NCBI GenBank assembly: GCA_035763085.1
Contig: DASUBV010000010.1
Location: 1-27,862 of the forward strand
Length of the DNA: 27,862 bases
Reading direction: 5' to 3'
Source of the DNA: DASUBV01 sp035763085
GTDB lineage: Bacteria; Actinomycetota; Actinomycetes; Streptosporangiales; Streptosporangiaceae
Shown here: one piece after another, positions 1 through 7,583 of the stretch
Layout: the number at the start of each line of letters is the position of its first letter
Position numbering within the stretch: position 1 is the stretch's first letter
The notes under the pieces: model-generated
Databases searched by the model: none
What the model was told of the DNA's origin: nothing
The model's input: the letters and a program-made list of their open reading frames with translations, nothing else
Position numbers and translations under genes: made by a program

Positions 1-183
1 TAGCATGGCAGCCCGCGCCAATCCAGGTGCTATCGCACGAACTTTTGCCTGGCGATCATGGCTGCCGCCAGCGGCATGCCGGGTCCCGCGAGCCATGATG
101 ACAACGAGAGCAACGGCGGCGCGGTGCGCCGCCGGCGTGCACCTGGCCTCCAGCAGGAGTGGATAGATGCGGGTTCGGACTCC

Positions 184-1665
184 ATGACGGGGCACGTGCT
201 GGCGCTGGAGGGCGGACGGGTCATCGACCCGCTCTCCGGACTGGAGGACGTTCGCACGGTGATCGTCGCCGACGGCCGGATCTCCGAGGTCAGCCCTGCG
301 GCGCGCGCAGGCACCTCTGAGCGGGTTGATGTCTCCGGTCTCGTTATCGCCCCCGGGTACATCGACCTGCACAGCCACGGCCAGACCATCGCCAGCCACC
401 GGCTGCAGGCGCTGGACGGTGTCACCACCGCGCTCGACCTGGAGGCCGGGCGCAGTCCTGTCACGGCCGCCTACCAGTCGGCCGGGGCGCAGGGCCGCCC
501 GCTGAACTACGGGTTCTCCGCGTCGTGGGCGCTGGCCCGGATGCATGTGGTCGCGGGCATCCCGGCGGACGGCAGCCTCGGCACCTTCCTGGCGAACATC
601 GGCGTTGCGGCCTGGCAGCAGCCCGCCGAGGCCCGCCAGCTGCGCAGCATCCGCGGCAGGCTCGAAGCCGACCTGGCCGCGGGAGCCCTCGGCATCGGCG
701 TGCTGGTGGGCTACGCCCAGGGCGTGGACCCGCGCGAGTACACCGAGCTTGCACGGCTCGCCGCCGCGACGGGGACCAGCACCTTTACCCATGCCAGGGA
801 CCTGCGCGAGGACACTCCGGACGTGCGCATCGACGGCGCGACTGAGGTGATCCAGGCCGCGGCGGAAACTGGCGCCCGCGCGCATTACTGCCACATCAAC
901 AGCACCTCGCGCCGGCACATCGAGCGGGTGCACGCGCAAGTCCGGCACGCCGTCGCAGCCGGCGCCCAGGTCAGCACCGAGGCCTACCCGTACGGCTCGG
1001 GCATGACCGGCATCGGCGCGGCCTTCCTCGATCCGGAGTGGCTGCCCCGCTGGGGACTGACGCCGAGCTCGATCGTGTACGCCCCGGCCGGCGAGCGCGT
1101 CTCTGGCCCGGAGCGCCTCGCCGAGCTGCGCCGCACCGACCCGGCGGGACTAGCGATCGTCGACTTCCTCGACGAGGCCAGCCCTTCCGACGCGGGCTTC
1201 CTCCTGCAGGCTCTGACCTTCCCGGACACGATCATCGCCAGCGATGCGATGCCGATAACCTGGCCCGGGCAGGCCCCGGACGGCACTGCATGGCCGCTGC
1301 CGCCAGGGGGCATCACCCATCCCAGGACGGCCGGCACGTACGCTAAGGCATTCCGGCTGCTGGTCCGGCAGACCGGGCAGCTGGGCCTGCCGGAATTTAT
1401 CAGGCGGGCGAGCACACTGCCCGCGCAGCTGCTTGCCGGCTTCGCGCCCGCCATGCGGGGCAAGGGCCGCATCCAGCGCGGGGCCGACGCAGACCTAGTC
1501 GTCTTCGACCCCGCCACGGTGGCTGACCAGGCCACCTACGCGGAAAGCACCCGGCCTTCCACCGGGGTCCGCCATCTGCTTGTCGGCGGGCATTTCGTGG
1601 TCCGCGACGGGGAGATCGTCAGCGACTCGCTGCCGGGCCGGCCTGTCCTCGGCGCCACGCGATAA
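184..1665 (+). CDS. N-acyl-D-amino-acid deacylase-like amidohydrolase (D-glutamate deacylase type)
   Basis: A 493-residue metal-dependent amidohydrolase, predicted to remove the acyl group from N-acyl-D-amino acids in the cytoplasm. Visible features are an N-terminal beta-sandwich strand pair, a complete HxH motif (H63, H65 in DLHSHGQ), an acidic residue at the usual bridging-ligand position (E87, in LDLEAG), further metal histidines H203 (FTHARD) and H234/H237 (AHYCHIN), the catalytic-type aspartate D354 (IIASDAMP), and the C-terminal ADLVVFDPATV strand typical of D-aminoacylases. The frame is open upstream to an ATG at 58, but the first 42 residues look non-coding and homology begins at the ATG at 184, which I chose although its ribosome site is poor (a GGAG lies 24 bases away). 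It lies 146 bp before the acyltransferase-racemase pair and points the same way. Family assignment is firm; the exact acyl and amino-acid preference is inferred. Confidence 0.85.
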   Translation: MTGHVLALEGGRVIDPLSGLEDVRTVIVADGRISEVSPAARAGTSERVDVSGLVIAPGYIDLHSHGQTIASHRLQALDGVTTALDLEAGRSPVTAAYQSAGAQGRPLNYGFSASWALARMHVVAGIPADGSLGTFLANIGVAAWQQPAEARQLRSIRGRLEADLAAGALGIGVLVGYAQGVDPREYTELARLAAATGTSTFTHARDLREDTPDVRIDGATEVIQAAAETGARAHYCHINSTSRRHIERVHAQVRHAVAAGAQVSTEAYPYGSGMTGIGAAFLDPEWLPRWGLTPSSIVYAPAGERVSGPERLAELRRTDPAGLAIVDFLDEASPSDAGFLLQALTFPDTIIASDAMPITWPGQAPDGTAWPLPPGGITHPRTAGTYAKAFRLLVRQTGQLGLPEFIRRASTLPAQLLAGFAPAMRGKGRIQRGADADLVVFDPATVADQATYAESTRPSTGVRHLLVGGHFVVRDGEIVSDSLPGRPVLGATR

Positions 1666-1811
1666 GGCGACCAGCCTCCCTCACCCGTCCGGCCCGACGC
1701 AGTTGCGCTGCGCCGATTCACCATGCCGGCAGCGCATGATCCCTGCGGGTGAGGAGCCCGGCCACTGTCCGGGAGTACGAGAGCGCCAGCACGACTTCGG
1801 AGTCCCAGACG

Positions 1812-2798
1812 ATGAGCCGGAACTGGCCGTCGCGGATCGTGGTCCTTGTGAAGCCCTCTCCACTGGCGGGCGTCGAAGACGCAGCCAGGCAGGCCAGAGA
1901 CGACGCCAACGCCGCTGCCCTTGCCAGCGGCATTTCAATCAGGGAGCTGACACATGCCGACGAGCATCACGCCGTCCAGGACTTGCTCGCCCGGGTGTGG
2001 TCGGCGGACCGGGATCAGTCGCCGCTGCCCGCCCACGTGACCCGCACGCTGTCCCTCATCGGCGGCTACGTCGCGGGCGCCTACGACAGCGACGGGGAAC
2101 TGCTCGGCGCGGCGGCGGGGTTCCTCACCGACGACACCGCCGATCTCGGCCCGGCCCACCTGCACTCGCACATCACGGGCGTGGTGCCGGCCGCGCGCAG
2201 CCGCCACGTGGGGTTCGCTCTCAAGCTGCACCAGCGGGCGTGGGCGCTGTCGCGCGGGATCACGCAGGTCACCTGGACCTTCGACCCGCTGGTCGCGCGG
2301 AACGCCTACTTCAACCTGGTCAAGCTCGGAGCGCGCGCGGCTGGCTACCTCGCCGACTTCTACGGCGCCATGGACGACGGCATCAATACCGGGCAGGGCA
2401 GCGACCGGCTGCTGGCGCAGTGGGACCTGTCCTCGCCGTCTGTGGTCACCGCGATCCGGGGCCCCCGCCCGCACCTGGACCTGGCCGGGCTTACCGGCGC
2501 CGGCCAGCTGCTGCTGCGGCCCGGCCCGGCCGGCGCGCCGCAGCGCCTGGCCGGGGACTTCCGCGGGCCGGTGGCCTGCGCCATCCCGGCCGACATCGAG
2601 CGGATGCGACGCGATGACCCGCAGGTCGCGCGGGACTGGCGGCAGGCCGTGCGGGCCGTGCTGGGCAGGGCCATGGAGGCCGGGTACCACATCACCGACT
2701 TTGCCCGCTCGGGCTGCTACCTGCTGCAGCCGGGGCCGGCGAGCCGCCCGGCCGGCGGGGGCGGCATGCACGACTTGCGACAGGAGGCAGACAGGTGA
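1812..2798 (+). CDS. COG3375-type GNAT acyltransferase, probable D-amino acid N-succinyltransferase
   Basis: A 328-residue protein with a GNAT-fold core of the COG3375 type. Recognisable pieces are HSHITGV (118-124), the acyl-CoA-binding stretch ARSRHVGFALK (128-138), WTFDPLVARNAYFNL (155-169) and the Y-x-x-x-F-Y-G segment around 179-185. Proteins of this group are repeatedly found next to N-acylamino acid racemases; in Geobacillus the partner succinylates D-amino acids using succinyl-CoA, which is the role inferred here. The stop overlaps the GTG start of the racemase gene (GTGA), so the two are translationally coupled. The frame is open back to a GTG at 1749, but the ATG at 1812 is preceded by CGGAG nine bases upstream and is preferred. 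The N-terminal 35 residues remain uncertain. A different acyl donor is possible. Confidence 0.8.
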   Translation: MSRNWPSRIVVLVKPSPLAGVEDAARQARDDANAAALASGISIRELTHADEHHAVQDLLARVWSADRDQSPLPAHVTRTLSLIGGYVAGAYDSDGELLGAAAGFLTDDTADLGPAHLHSHITGVVPAARSRHVGFALKLHQRAWALSRGITQVTWTFDPLVARNAYFNLVKLGARAAGYLADFYGAMDDGINTGQGSDRLLAQWDLSSPSVVTAIRGPRPHLDLAGLTGAGQLLLRPGPAGAPQRLAGDFRGPVACAIPADIERMRRDDPQVARDWRQAVRAVLGRAMEAGYHITDFARSGCYLLQPGPASRPAGGGGMHDLRQEADR

Positions 2799-3907
2799 AG
2801 ATCAGTGGATTCGAGCTGCGGCGGGTCCGGCTGCCGCTGATCGCCCCGTTCGAGACCTCGTTCGGCGTGGAAACCGAGCGGGACGTGCTGCTGCTGCGGG
2901 CCGCGGGCGGCGACGCTGAGGGCTGGGGCGAGTGCGTGGCCATGAGCGCGCCGCTGTACTCGCCCGAGTACGTGGATGCCGCGGCGAGCCTGATCCGCCG
3001 GTTCCTGCTGCCCGCGCTGGCGCCCGGGGCGCATGCGCTGACCGGCCCCGCGGTCGCGGCCCGGCTGGCCAGGTTCAAGGGCCATCCGATGGCCAAGGCT
3101 GCCGTGGAGATGGCAGTGCTGGACGCTGAGCTGCGAGCAGCTGGCATGCCGCTGGCGGCCTATCTCGGGGCCGTGCGCCCGGCGGTGCCGGCTGGCGTCT
3201 CGGTCGGCATCATGGCCAGCACCGGCGAGCTGCTGGACGCCGTCACGGGCTATCTCGACGCCGGGTACCTGCGGATCAAGCTGAAGATCAAGCCAGGCTG
3301 GGACATCGAGCCCGTGCGCGCCGTGCGCGAGCGGTTCGGCGATGACCTGCTGCTGCAGGTGGACGCGAACACCGCCTACACCATGTCCGACGCCCAGCAG
3401 CTGGCGCGGCTCGATGAGTTCGGGCTGCTGCTGATCGAGCAGCCGCTGCCCGAGGACGACCTGCGCGGGCATGCGGCGCTGGCGGCGCTGCTGCGCACCC
3501 CGGTCTGCCTGGACGAGTCGATCACCTCGGCCCGGGCGGCGGCGGACGCGATCGCGCTCGGCGCCTGCCGGGTCGTCAACATCAAGCCGGGCCGGGTCGG
3601 CGGCTACCTGGAGGCCCGCCGGGTGCATGACGTGTGTGCTGCGCACGGCGTGCCGGTGTGGTGCGGCGGGATGCTGGAAACGGGCATCGGCCGGGCCGCC
3701 AATGTCGCGCTCGCCGCCCTGCCCGGATTTACGCTGCCGGGCGACACCAGCGCGTCCGACCGCTACTTCCACCGCGACATCACCGCCCCGTTCGTGCTGC
3801 AGGACGGCCATCTGGCCGTTCCCTCCGGGCCGGGGATCGGCGTCGAGCCGGACATGGGCGAGCTCAACTCGGTGACGACCCACAGCGAGTGGGTCAGCCT
3901 CGGATGA
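2795..3907 (+). CDS. menC: N-acylamino acid racemase / o-succinylbenzoate synthase family (enolase superfamily)
   Basis: A 370-residue enolase-superfamily enzyme that should racemise N-acyl (especially N-succinyl) amino acids by abstracting the alpha proton. The active site is complete: the KLK pair K162/K164 on one face, metal ligands D190 (VDAN), E215 (IEQP) and D240 (CLDES), and the opposite lysine K264 (NIKPGRVGG), followed by GGMLETGIGR (291-300). This spacing is one residue off the published Amycolatopsis racemase (K163, D189, E214, D239, K263), and the sequence as a whole strongly resembles that enzyme. AGGAGG lies seven bases before the GTG start. Automated annotation would call it menC, but no menaquinone gene is nearby, while an acyltransferase is coupled to it and an amidase of the M20 family is in the same locus, so the racemase role is preferred. 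Residual o-succinylbenzoate synthase activity is common in this family. Confidence 0.93.
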   Translation: MKISGFELRRVRLPLIAPFETSFGVETERDVLLLRAAGGDAEGWGECVAMSAPLYSPEYVDAAASLIRRFLLPALAPGAHALTGPAVAARLARFKGHPMAKAAVEMAVLDAELRAAGMPLAAYLGAVRPAVPAGVSVGIMASTGELLDAVTGYLDAGYLRIKLKIKPGWDIEPVRAVRERFGDDLLLQVDANTAYTMSDAQQLARLDEFGLLLIEQPLPEDDLRGHAALAALLRTPVCLDESITSARAAADAIALGACRVVNIKPGRVGGYLEARRVHDVCAAHGVPVWCGGMLETGIGRAANVALAALPGFTLPGDTSASDRYFHRDITAPFVLQDGHLAVPSGPGIGVEPDMGELNSVTTHSEWVSLG

Positions 3908-3909
3908 CC

Positions 3910-3932
3910 AGCCCGTGCGGGCGCGGCGGGCT
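3910..3932. terminator. Candidate bidirectional hairpin between convergent genes
   Basis: A six-base-pair stem AGCCCG/CGGGCT with an 11-base loop fills the 24-bp gap between the racemase gene and the converging S12 hydrolase gene. There is no T-run, so intrinsic termination is only a possibility. Confidence 0.3.
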
Positions 3933-5299
3933 CAGGGCCGCCGCGGTGTCGCCCGCCCGCCAGCGTGGACATACGAGTTCCCGCCAGGCAGCTGGTAGAA
4001 CACCACTGGCTGCCACAGGGCGGCCGCCGAGGCGCGGGTCACGAACAGGTCCTCGCGCACCGGGGTGAGGGCCAGGCGCTCGACCGGGTCCGCCAGGGCG
4101 GCCGCGAACGGCGAGGTGTCCGTCGTGGTCATCGACAGCCCGGCACCGTCGGCCCCGACCTCGATCCGCATGCTCTCCCGCTCGTACCGGCCGGCGTACC
4201 GCGCCGGGTCGACTGGCTGCGCGTGCGGTGCCGGCTGCAGCGGCCCCGGAATCGTCACCGCCCACAGCTCGCGGAAAATGTCAGTGAACAGGTCCCGGTA
4301 CAGCCGCTGCGCCTGCCCGCCGTTGGTCAGCAGGCACACCGCGCCACGCTCGTCTGGCAGCAGGCGCAAGAACGCGTACTGGCCGAGCGTGCCGCCGTCG
4401 TGCCCGAGTACCTGCCGGGAGTCCCAGCTGTACAGCGACCAGCCGAGCCCCTTGTGGCGGCCGCCGGCGGGATCGCCCGGCGGGAGAGGCACTTCGGGCT
4501 GCCCCATGGCGGTGACGCTGGCCTCGGACAGGACCTGCCTCCCGTCGCCGGAGCGCCCGCGGTCCAGGTGGAGCCGGGCGAAGGCGATCACGTCGCTGGC
4601 CGTGGCCATGATGCCGCCCGCCGGGCCGGCGCCACGGGTCGGCAGCAGGCCGGGTGCCAGCCGCTGGCTCCCGTCGGCGCCGACGTGCCCGTAGGCGGCC
4701 CGGAACCGGAGGGCGTCCTCGGGCAGGCTGACCGTGCTGGTCAGGCCGAGCGGCTCGATGAGGTCGCGGCGCAGCACGTCATCCCAGGTCGCGCCGGAGA
4801 TCGTCTCGATGATGCGGCCGGCGATGACGAACCCGGAGTTGCAGTACGACATCGTCGCGCCAGCCGGGTGCAGCAGGGCGAGGCGACGGCACCGCGCCAC
4901 GTACCGGCCGACCGCGTCATCGCCGCGCCCGGTGTCATCGAACATGTCCCCGTCAATGCCGCTGCTGTGGTTGAGCAGGTGCCGCACCGTGATCTGGCCG
5001 GTGGCACCGGGCTGGGCGAGGACGAGCTCCGGCAGCACCTGCGCCAGCGGCGCGTCGAGGTCCAGCCGGCCCTGCTCGGTGAGCTGCATGACCAGCACCG
5101 AAGTCCAGACCTTGGTAATCGAGCCGATCTGGAACAGCGTGCCGGGCGTGGTGCCCACTGCGGTCTCCTGGTTGACGACGCCCGTGGCCACCGCGGTCAG
5201 CTCGCCGTCGTGCAGTATCGCGAGCGAGGCGCCGGGCACCTGACTGGCCGCGGCCAGCTCATCGAGTCGTTCCTGCCAGTACGTGGCATCCGCAGTCAT
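3932..5299 (-). CDS. S12-family serine hydrolase (D-aminopeptidase / beta-lactamase fold), cytoplasmic
   Basis: A 455-residue penicillin-recognising hydrolase of the S12 family (beta-lactamase, DD-peptidase, D-aminopeptidase, esterase EstB). The three active-site motifs are present: S60-x-x-K63 (SITK), Y152-C-N154, and H300-D-G-G-T304 replacing the usual KTG. A C-terminal barrel-like domain (about 350-455) follows. No signal peptide or membrane segment is seen, which argues against a secreted beta-lactamase and for an intracellular D-peptidase. The ATG at 5299 has GGGAG eight bases upstream; the frame is open further, but that extension is low-complexity. It converges on the racemase gene and diverges from the peptide transporter operon. 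The protein is clearly paralogous to the C-terminal half of the fusion at 9697-13116 (shared FDDTGRGDD, SYCNSGFV, GHDGGT-GQYAFLR). The substrate is inferred from context; an esterase role is an alternative. Confidence 0.88.
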   Translation of the reverse strand: MTADATYWQERLDELAAASQVPGASLAILHDGELTAVATGVVNQETAVGTTPGTLFQIGSITKVWTSVLVMQLTEQGRLDLDAPLAQVLPELVLAQPGATGQITVRHLLNHSSGIDGDMFDDTGRGDDAVGRYVARCRRLALLHPAGATMSYCNSGFVIAGRIIETISGATWDDVLRRDLIEPLGLTSTVSLPEDALRFRAAYGHVGADGSQRLAPGLLPTRGAGPAGGIMATASDVIAFARLHLDRGRSGDGRQVLSEASVTAMGQPEVPLPPGDPAGGRHKGLGWSLYSWDSRQVLGHDGGTLGQYAFLRLLPDERGAVCLLTNGGQAQRLYRDLFTDIFRELWAVTIPGPLQPAPHAQPVDPARYAGRYERESMRIEVGADGAGLSMTTTDTSPFAAALADPVERLALTPVREDLFVTRASAAALWQPVVFYQLPGGNSYVHAGGRATPRRP

Positions 5300-5326
5300 G
5301 TGGCGGGCTCCCGTCGCGCGATAGTC

Positions 5327-5350
5327 CGGGCCCGGGCTCGGGCCCGGGCT
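5327..5350. repeat. Perfect 12-bp tandem duplication
   Basis: The unit CGGGCCCGGGCT occurs twice in direct succession about 28 bases upstream of the S12 gene start. Each unit is itself largely self-complementary (CCGGGCCCGG core), so the transcript leader of the S12 gene could fold strongly. Confidence 0.8.
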
Positions 5351-5383
5351 CCAGGATCGGGGCCCGGCCGGCTGCGTGTCATC

Positions 5384-5395
5384 ATGCGCGCGCAT
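5384..5395. promoter_or_regulatory. Perfect 12-bp palindrome, candidate operator
   Basis: ATGCGCGCGCAT is a perfect inverted repeat in the divergent control region, about 85 bases before the S12 gene start and 208 bases before the transporter operon. It could be a binding site for the PucR-type regulator of the locus, but alternating GC can arise by chance in DNA of this composition. Confidence 0.3.
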
Positions 5396-5603
5396 CAATG
5401 ACATCCCGTGAGCCGGTTGCCGCGGACAAATGCGGCGGCTTTCGCGCGCCGCTGGCATTCGTGCGATTATCCAAGAACCGGGGTCATGGCTAGTGCCAGC
5501 CCACATAGGCGCGGTCCCCGGCAGCTCTTAGTTTGGGCGTTATGAGCCAGCGCCTGCCGTCTCCCGGTGCCGGCGCGGCGCCGTGCCGCCGGGGTGTGTC
5601 ACC

Positions 5604-6551
5604 GTGACGGCCTACCTTATGCGCCGGCTGCTCCAGGCCATTTTCGTGACGTTCTTCGTGACTGTCGTGGTGTTCGTGCTGCTGCAGATGCTGCCAGGCG
5701 GGCCGGTGCGGGCGCTGCTCCCGCTGAACGCGACGCACTACCAGGTTGTTCACCTCACCCGCGAGTACGGCTACGACAAGCCGCTGGTCGTGCAGTACGG
5801 CAGATGGCTCTGGCAGCTTCTGCACGGCAACCTTGGCTACTCCGTGCACCTCAACATGCCGGTCAGCCAGTCGATCATCCAGGCGCTGCCGAAGACGATC
5901 GTGCTGATGGCACTGAGCATCGTGCTCGCGCTGCTGCTGGGCGTTCCGCTGGGGGTGTACCAGGCCGCGCGCCGCTACCGGGCGGGCGATTACGTGCTCA
6001 CCGGCATCTCCTTCCTGGGCTACGGGACGCCGCCGTTCTTCATCGGGCTGCTGCTGATCGACTGGCTGGCCGTCGACGTGCACGCCTTTCCCGCGGAAGC
6101 CCCCCAGGGCACGAGCGTGGCGCAGGTCCTGTCGCAGCCCAATGCCCTGGTGCTGCCGGTCATCACTCTCGCGTTCGCCGGGTTCGCGCTGTGGAGCCGC
6201 TACATGCGCTCCTCAGTCATGGACAATCTGGTCCAGGACTACGTCCGCACGGCGCGGGCCACCGGGGCCAGCGAGCGCCAGGTGCTCTGGCGGCACGTCT
6301 TCCGCAACTCGCTGGTGACGATCGTCACGCTGCTCGGCCTGTCCCTGCCCGGGCTGTTCGCCGGGGCGGTCATCACCGAGAGCGTGTTCAACTACCCGGG
6401 CATGGGCCTGCTGTTCTGGCAGGCCGCGCAGGACTACGACTACCCGGTCCTGCTCGGGACGGCGCTCATCGGCACGCTGGCCACCATCATCGGGAACCTG
6501 CTCGCCGACATCGGGTACGCCGCCCTCGACCCGCGGGTCAGGTACGCGTGA
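5604..6551 (+). CDS. Peptide ABC transporter permease, DppB/OppB family
   Basis: A 315-residue inner-membrane subunit of a peptide importer. It begins with the family's typical first membrane helix (residues about 4-30, ending LLQMLPGGP), has a periplasmic-side loop with the GNLGYS signature, several further helices, the cytoplasmic EAA coupling loop RTARATGASERQ (about 215-226) that docks on the ATPase, and the usual C-terminal DPRVRY end. GTG at 5604 is preferred over the GTG at 5583 because translation from there gives the family's short N-terminus and a GGGGTG lies seven bases upstream. It is the first gene of the transporter operon; 13 bases separate it from the second permease. Function as a peptide permease is secure at family level; the transported peptide is not known. 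Confidence 0.92.
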   Translation: MTAYLMRRLLQAIFVTFFVTVVVFVLLQMLPGGPVRALLPLNATHYQVVHLTREYGYDKPLVVQYGRWLWQLLHGNLGYSVHLNMPVSQSIIQALPKTIVLMALSIVLALLLGVPLGVYQAARRYRAGDYVLTGISFLGYGTPPFFIGLLLIDWLAVDVHAFPAEAPQGTSVAQVLSQPNALVLPVITLAFAGFALWSRYMRSSVMDNLVQDYVRTARATGASERQVLWRHVFRNSLVTIVTLLGLSLPGLFAGAVITESVFNYPGMGLLFWQAAQDYDYPVLLGTALIGTLATIIGNLLADIGYAALDPRVRYA

Positions 6552-6564
6552 GAAGGCACCGCCG

Positions 6565-7527
6565 ATGAGCATCCTCCCGCAGCCCGCCAAGGAGCCCGCC
6601 GTCACCCGGCTGCCCGCGGGCGCCGCCAGCGACGTGACGGCGGCGGCACCCGCCGTCGCGCTTGCGGCGCAGGGCAGGCCGCGCAGCCTCATGCGCCGTG
6701 GCTGGGAGGTGTTCGCGGAGAACCGGCTGGCGCTGGCGGGCCTGGCCGTCGTCGTGCTGTTCGCCCTCTTCAGCTTCGTCGGCCCGCTGCTCTACTCCAC
6801 CGACCAGGTGCACGCGAACCTCGCGAACTCGCTGCTGCCGCCCGGCGGCGGGCATCCGCTTGGCACCACCGACACCGGCTTCGACGAGCTTGGCAGGCTC
6901 ATGGCGGGCGGTCAGGCGTCGCTCGAGGTGGGCGTCGCGGCCGCCTTGCTGGCCGTGCTCATCGGGACACTGTACGGCGCGGTGGCGGGCTACCTGGGCG
7001 GCGTGGTCGACACGGCCATGATGCGAATCGTCGATGCATGGCTATCCATACCGCCGATCTTCGTGCTTATCATCCTGTCGGTGATCTTCCATCCGGGCCC
7101 GGCGGTGATGATCGTGATCATCGCGGTGTTCTACTGGCTGGGGGTGGCCCGGCTGGTGCGCGGCGAGACGCTCACCCTGCGGACCCGCGAGTACGTGCAG
7201 GAAGTCAAGATCGTCGGCGGCCGCGCCATGCGGTCGGTGATCCGGCACATCGTGCCGAACGCGATCGGCACCATCGTCGTCCAGGCGACATTCGCGGTGG
7301 CGGACTCGATTCTCATCCTCGCCGCCCTCGGCTACCTGGGCCTGGGAATCCAGCCGCCGGCCACCGACTGGGGGGCGATGCTGTCCAGCGGCCTGACCTA
7401 CCTCAACGATGGCGGCTGGTGGCTGATCTACCCGCCGGGCATCTGCATCATCCTCATCGTGGTCGCGTTCAATTTCATCGGCGACGCGCTGCGGGACGCC
7501 TTCGAGACCCGGCTCCAGCGCCGCTAG
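6565..7527 (+). CDS. Peptide ABC transporter permease, DppC/OppC family
   Basis: A 320-residue partner permease. About 45 cytoplasmic residues rich in alanine and proline precede the first helix (about 55-75). Then come the HPLGTTDTGFDELGRL region (97-112, the family's HxLGTDxxGRD segment in altered form), four or more helices, the EAA loop around 210-233 (YVQEVKIVGGRAMRS, then RHIVPNA) and the characteristic LGLGIQPPATDWGAML (257-272). A GAGAAGG element about eight bases before the ATG supports the start. With the preceding permease it would form the translocation pore. The gap to the ATPase gene is 56 bases. Confidence 0.93.
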   Translation: MSILPQPAKEPAVTRLPAGAASDVTAAAPAVALAAQGRPRSLMRRGWEVFAENRLALAGLAVVVLFALFSFVGPLLYSTDQVHANLANSLLPPGGGHPLGTTDTGFDELGRLMAGGQASLEVGVAAALLAVLIGTLYGAVAGYLGGVVDTAMMRIVDAWLSIPPIFVLIILSVIFHPGPAVMIVIIAVFYWLGVARLVRGETLTLRTREYVQEVKIVGGRAMRSVIRHIVPNAIGTIVVQATFAVADSILILAALGYLGLGIQPPATDWGAMLSSGLTYLNDGGWWLIYPPGICIILIVVAFNFIGDALRDAFETRLQRR

Positions 7528-7583
7528 CCGGGTGACGCTGACGAGTCCGCGACAGGGCGCCGCCGCGGCAGGAGGTACGTGAC

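Larger units (their letters stand above)
5300..5603. promoter_or_regulatory. Divergent intergenic region between S12 hydrolase and peptide transporter operon
   Basis: This 304-bp gap separates two divergently transcribed genes and should hold both promoters. It contains a GC-rich tandem duplication, a perfect 12-base palindrome and a less GC-rich stretch around 5462-5545. No convincing -35/-10 pair was found; TTATCC and TAGTGC spaced 18 bases apart near 5466-5496 are a weak candidate for the rightward promoter. No open frame here looks coding. Confidence 0.5.

Noticed and set aside
1718..1933. A 71-codon minus-strand frame with a fairly protein-like sequence opposite the start of the acyltransferase gene.
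   Set aside because: Its wobble positions coincide with those of the plus-strand gene, so its good composition is expected for a shadow frame. It has no recognisable domain or ribosome site.
2795..3907. Menaquinone biosynthesis role (true o-succinylbenzoate synthase).
   Set aside because: No other men gene is present, and the residues and neighbours match N-acylamino acid racemases, so the racemase reading is preferred.
3965..5401. A 478-codon plus-strand open frame.
   Set aside because: It is antisense to the S12 hydrolase gene, whose motifs are unmistakable, and its product is Arg/Pro/Val-rich with no family resemblance.
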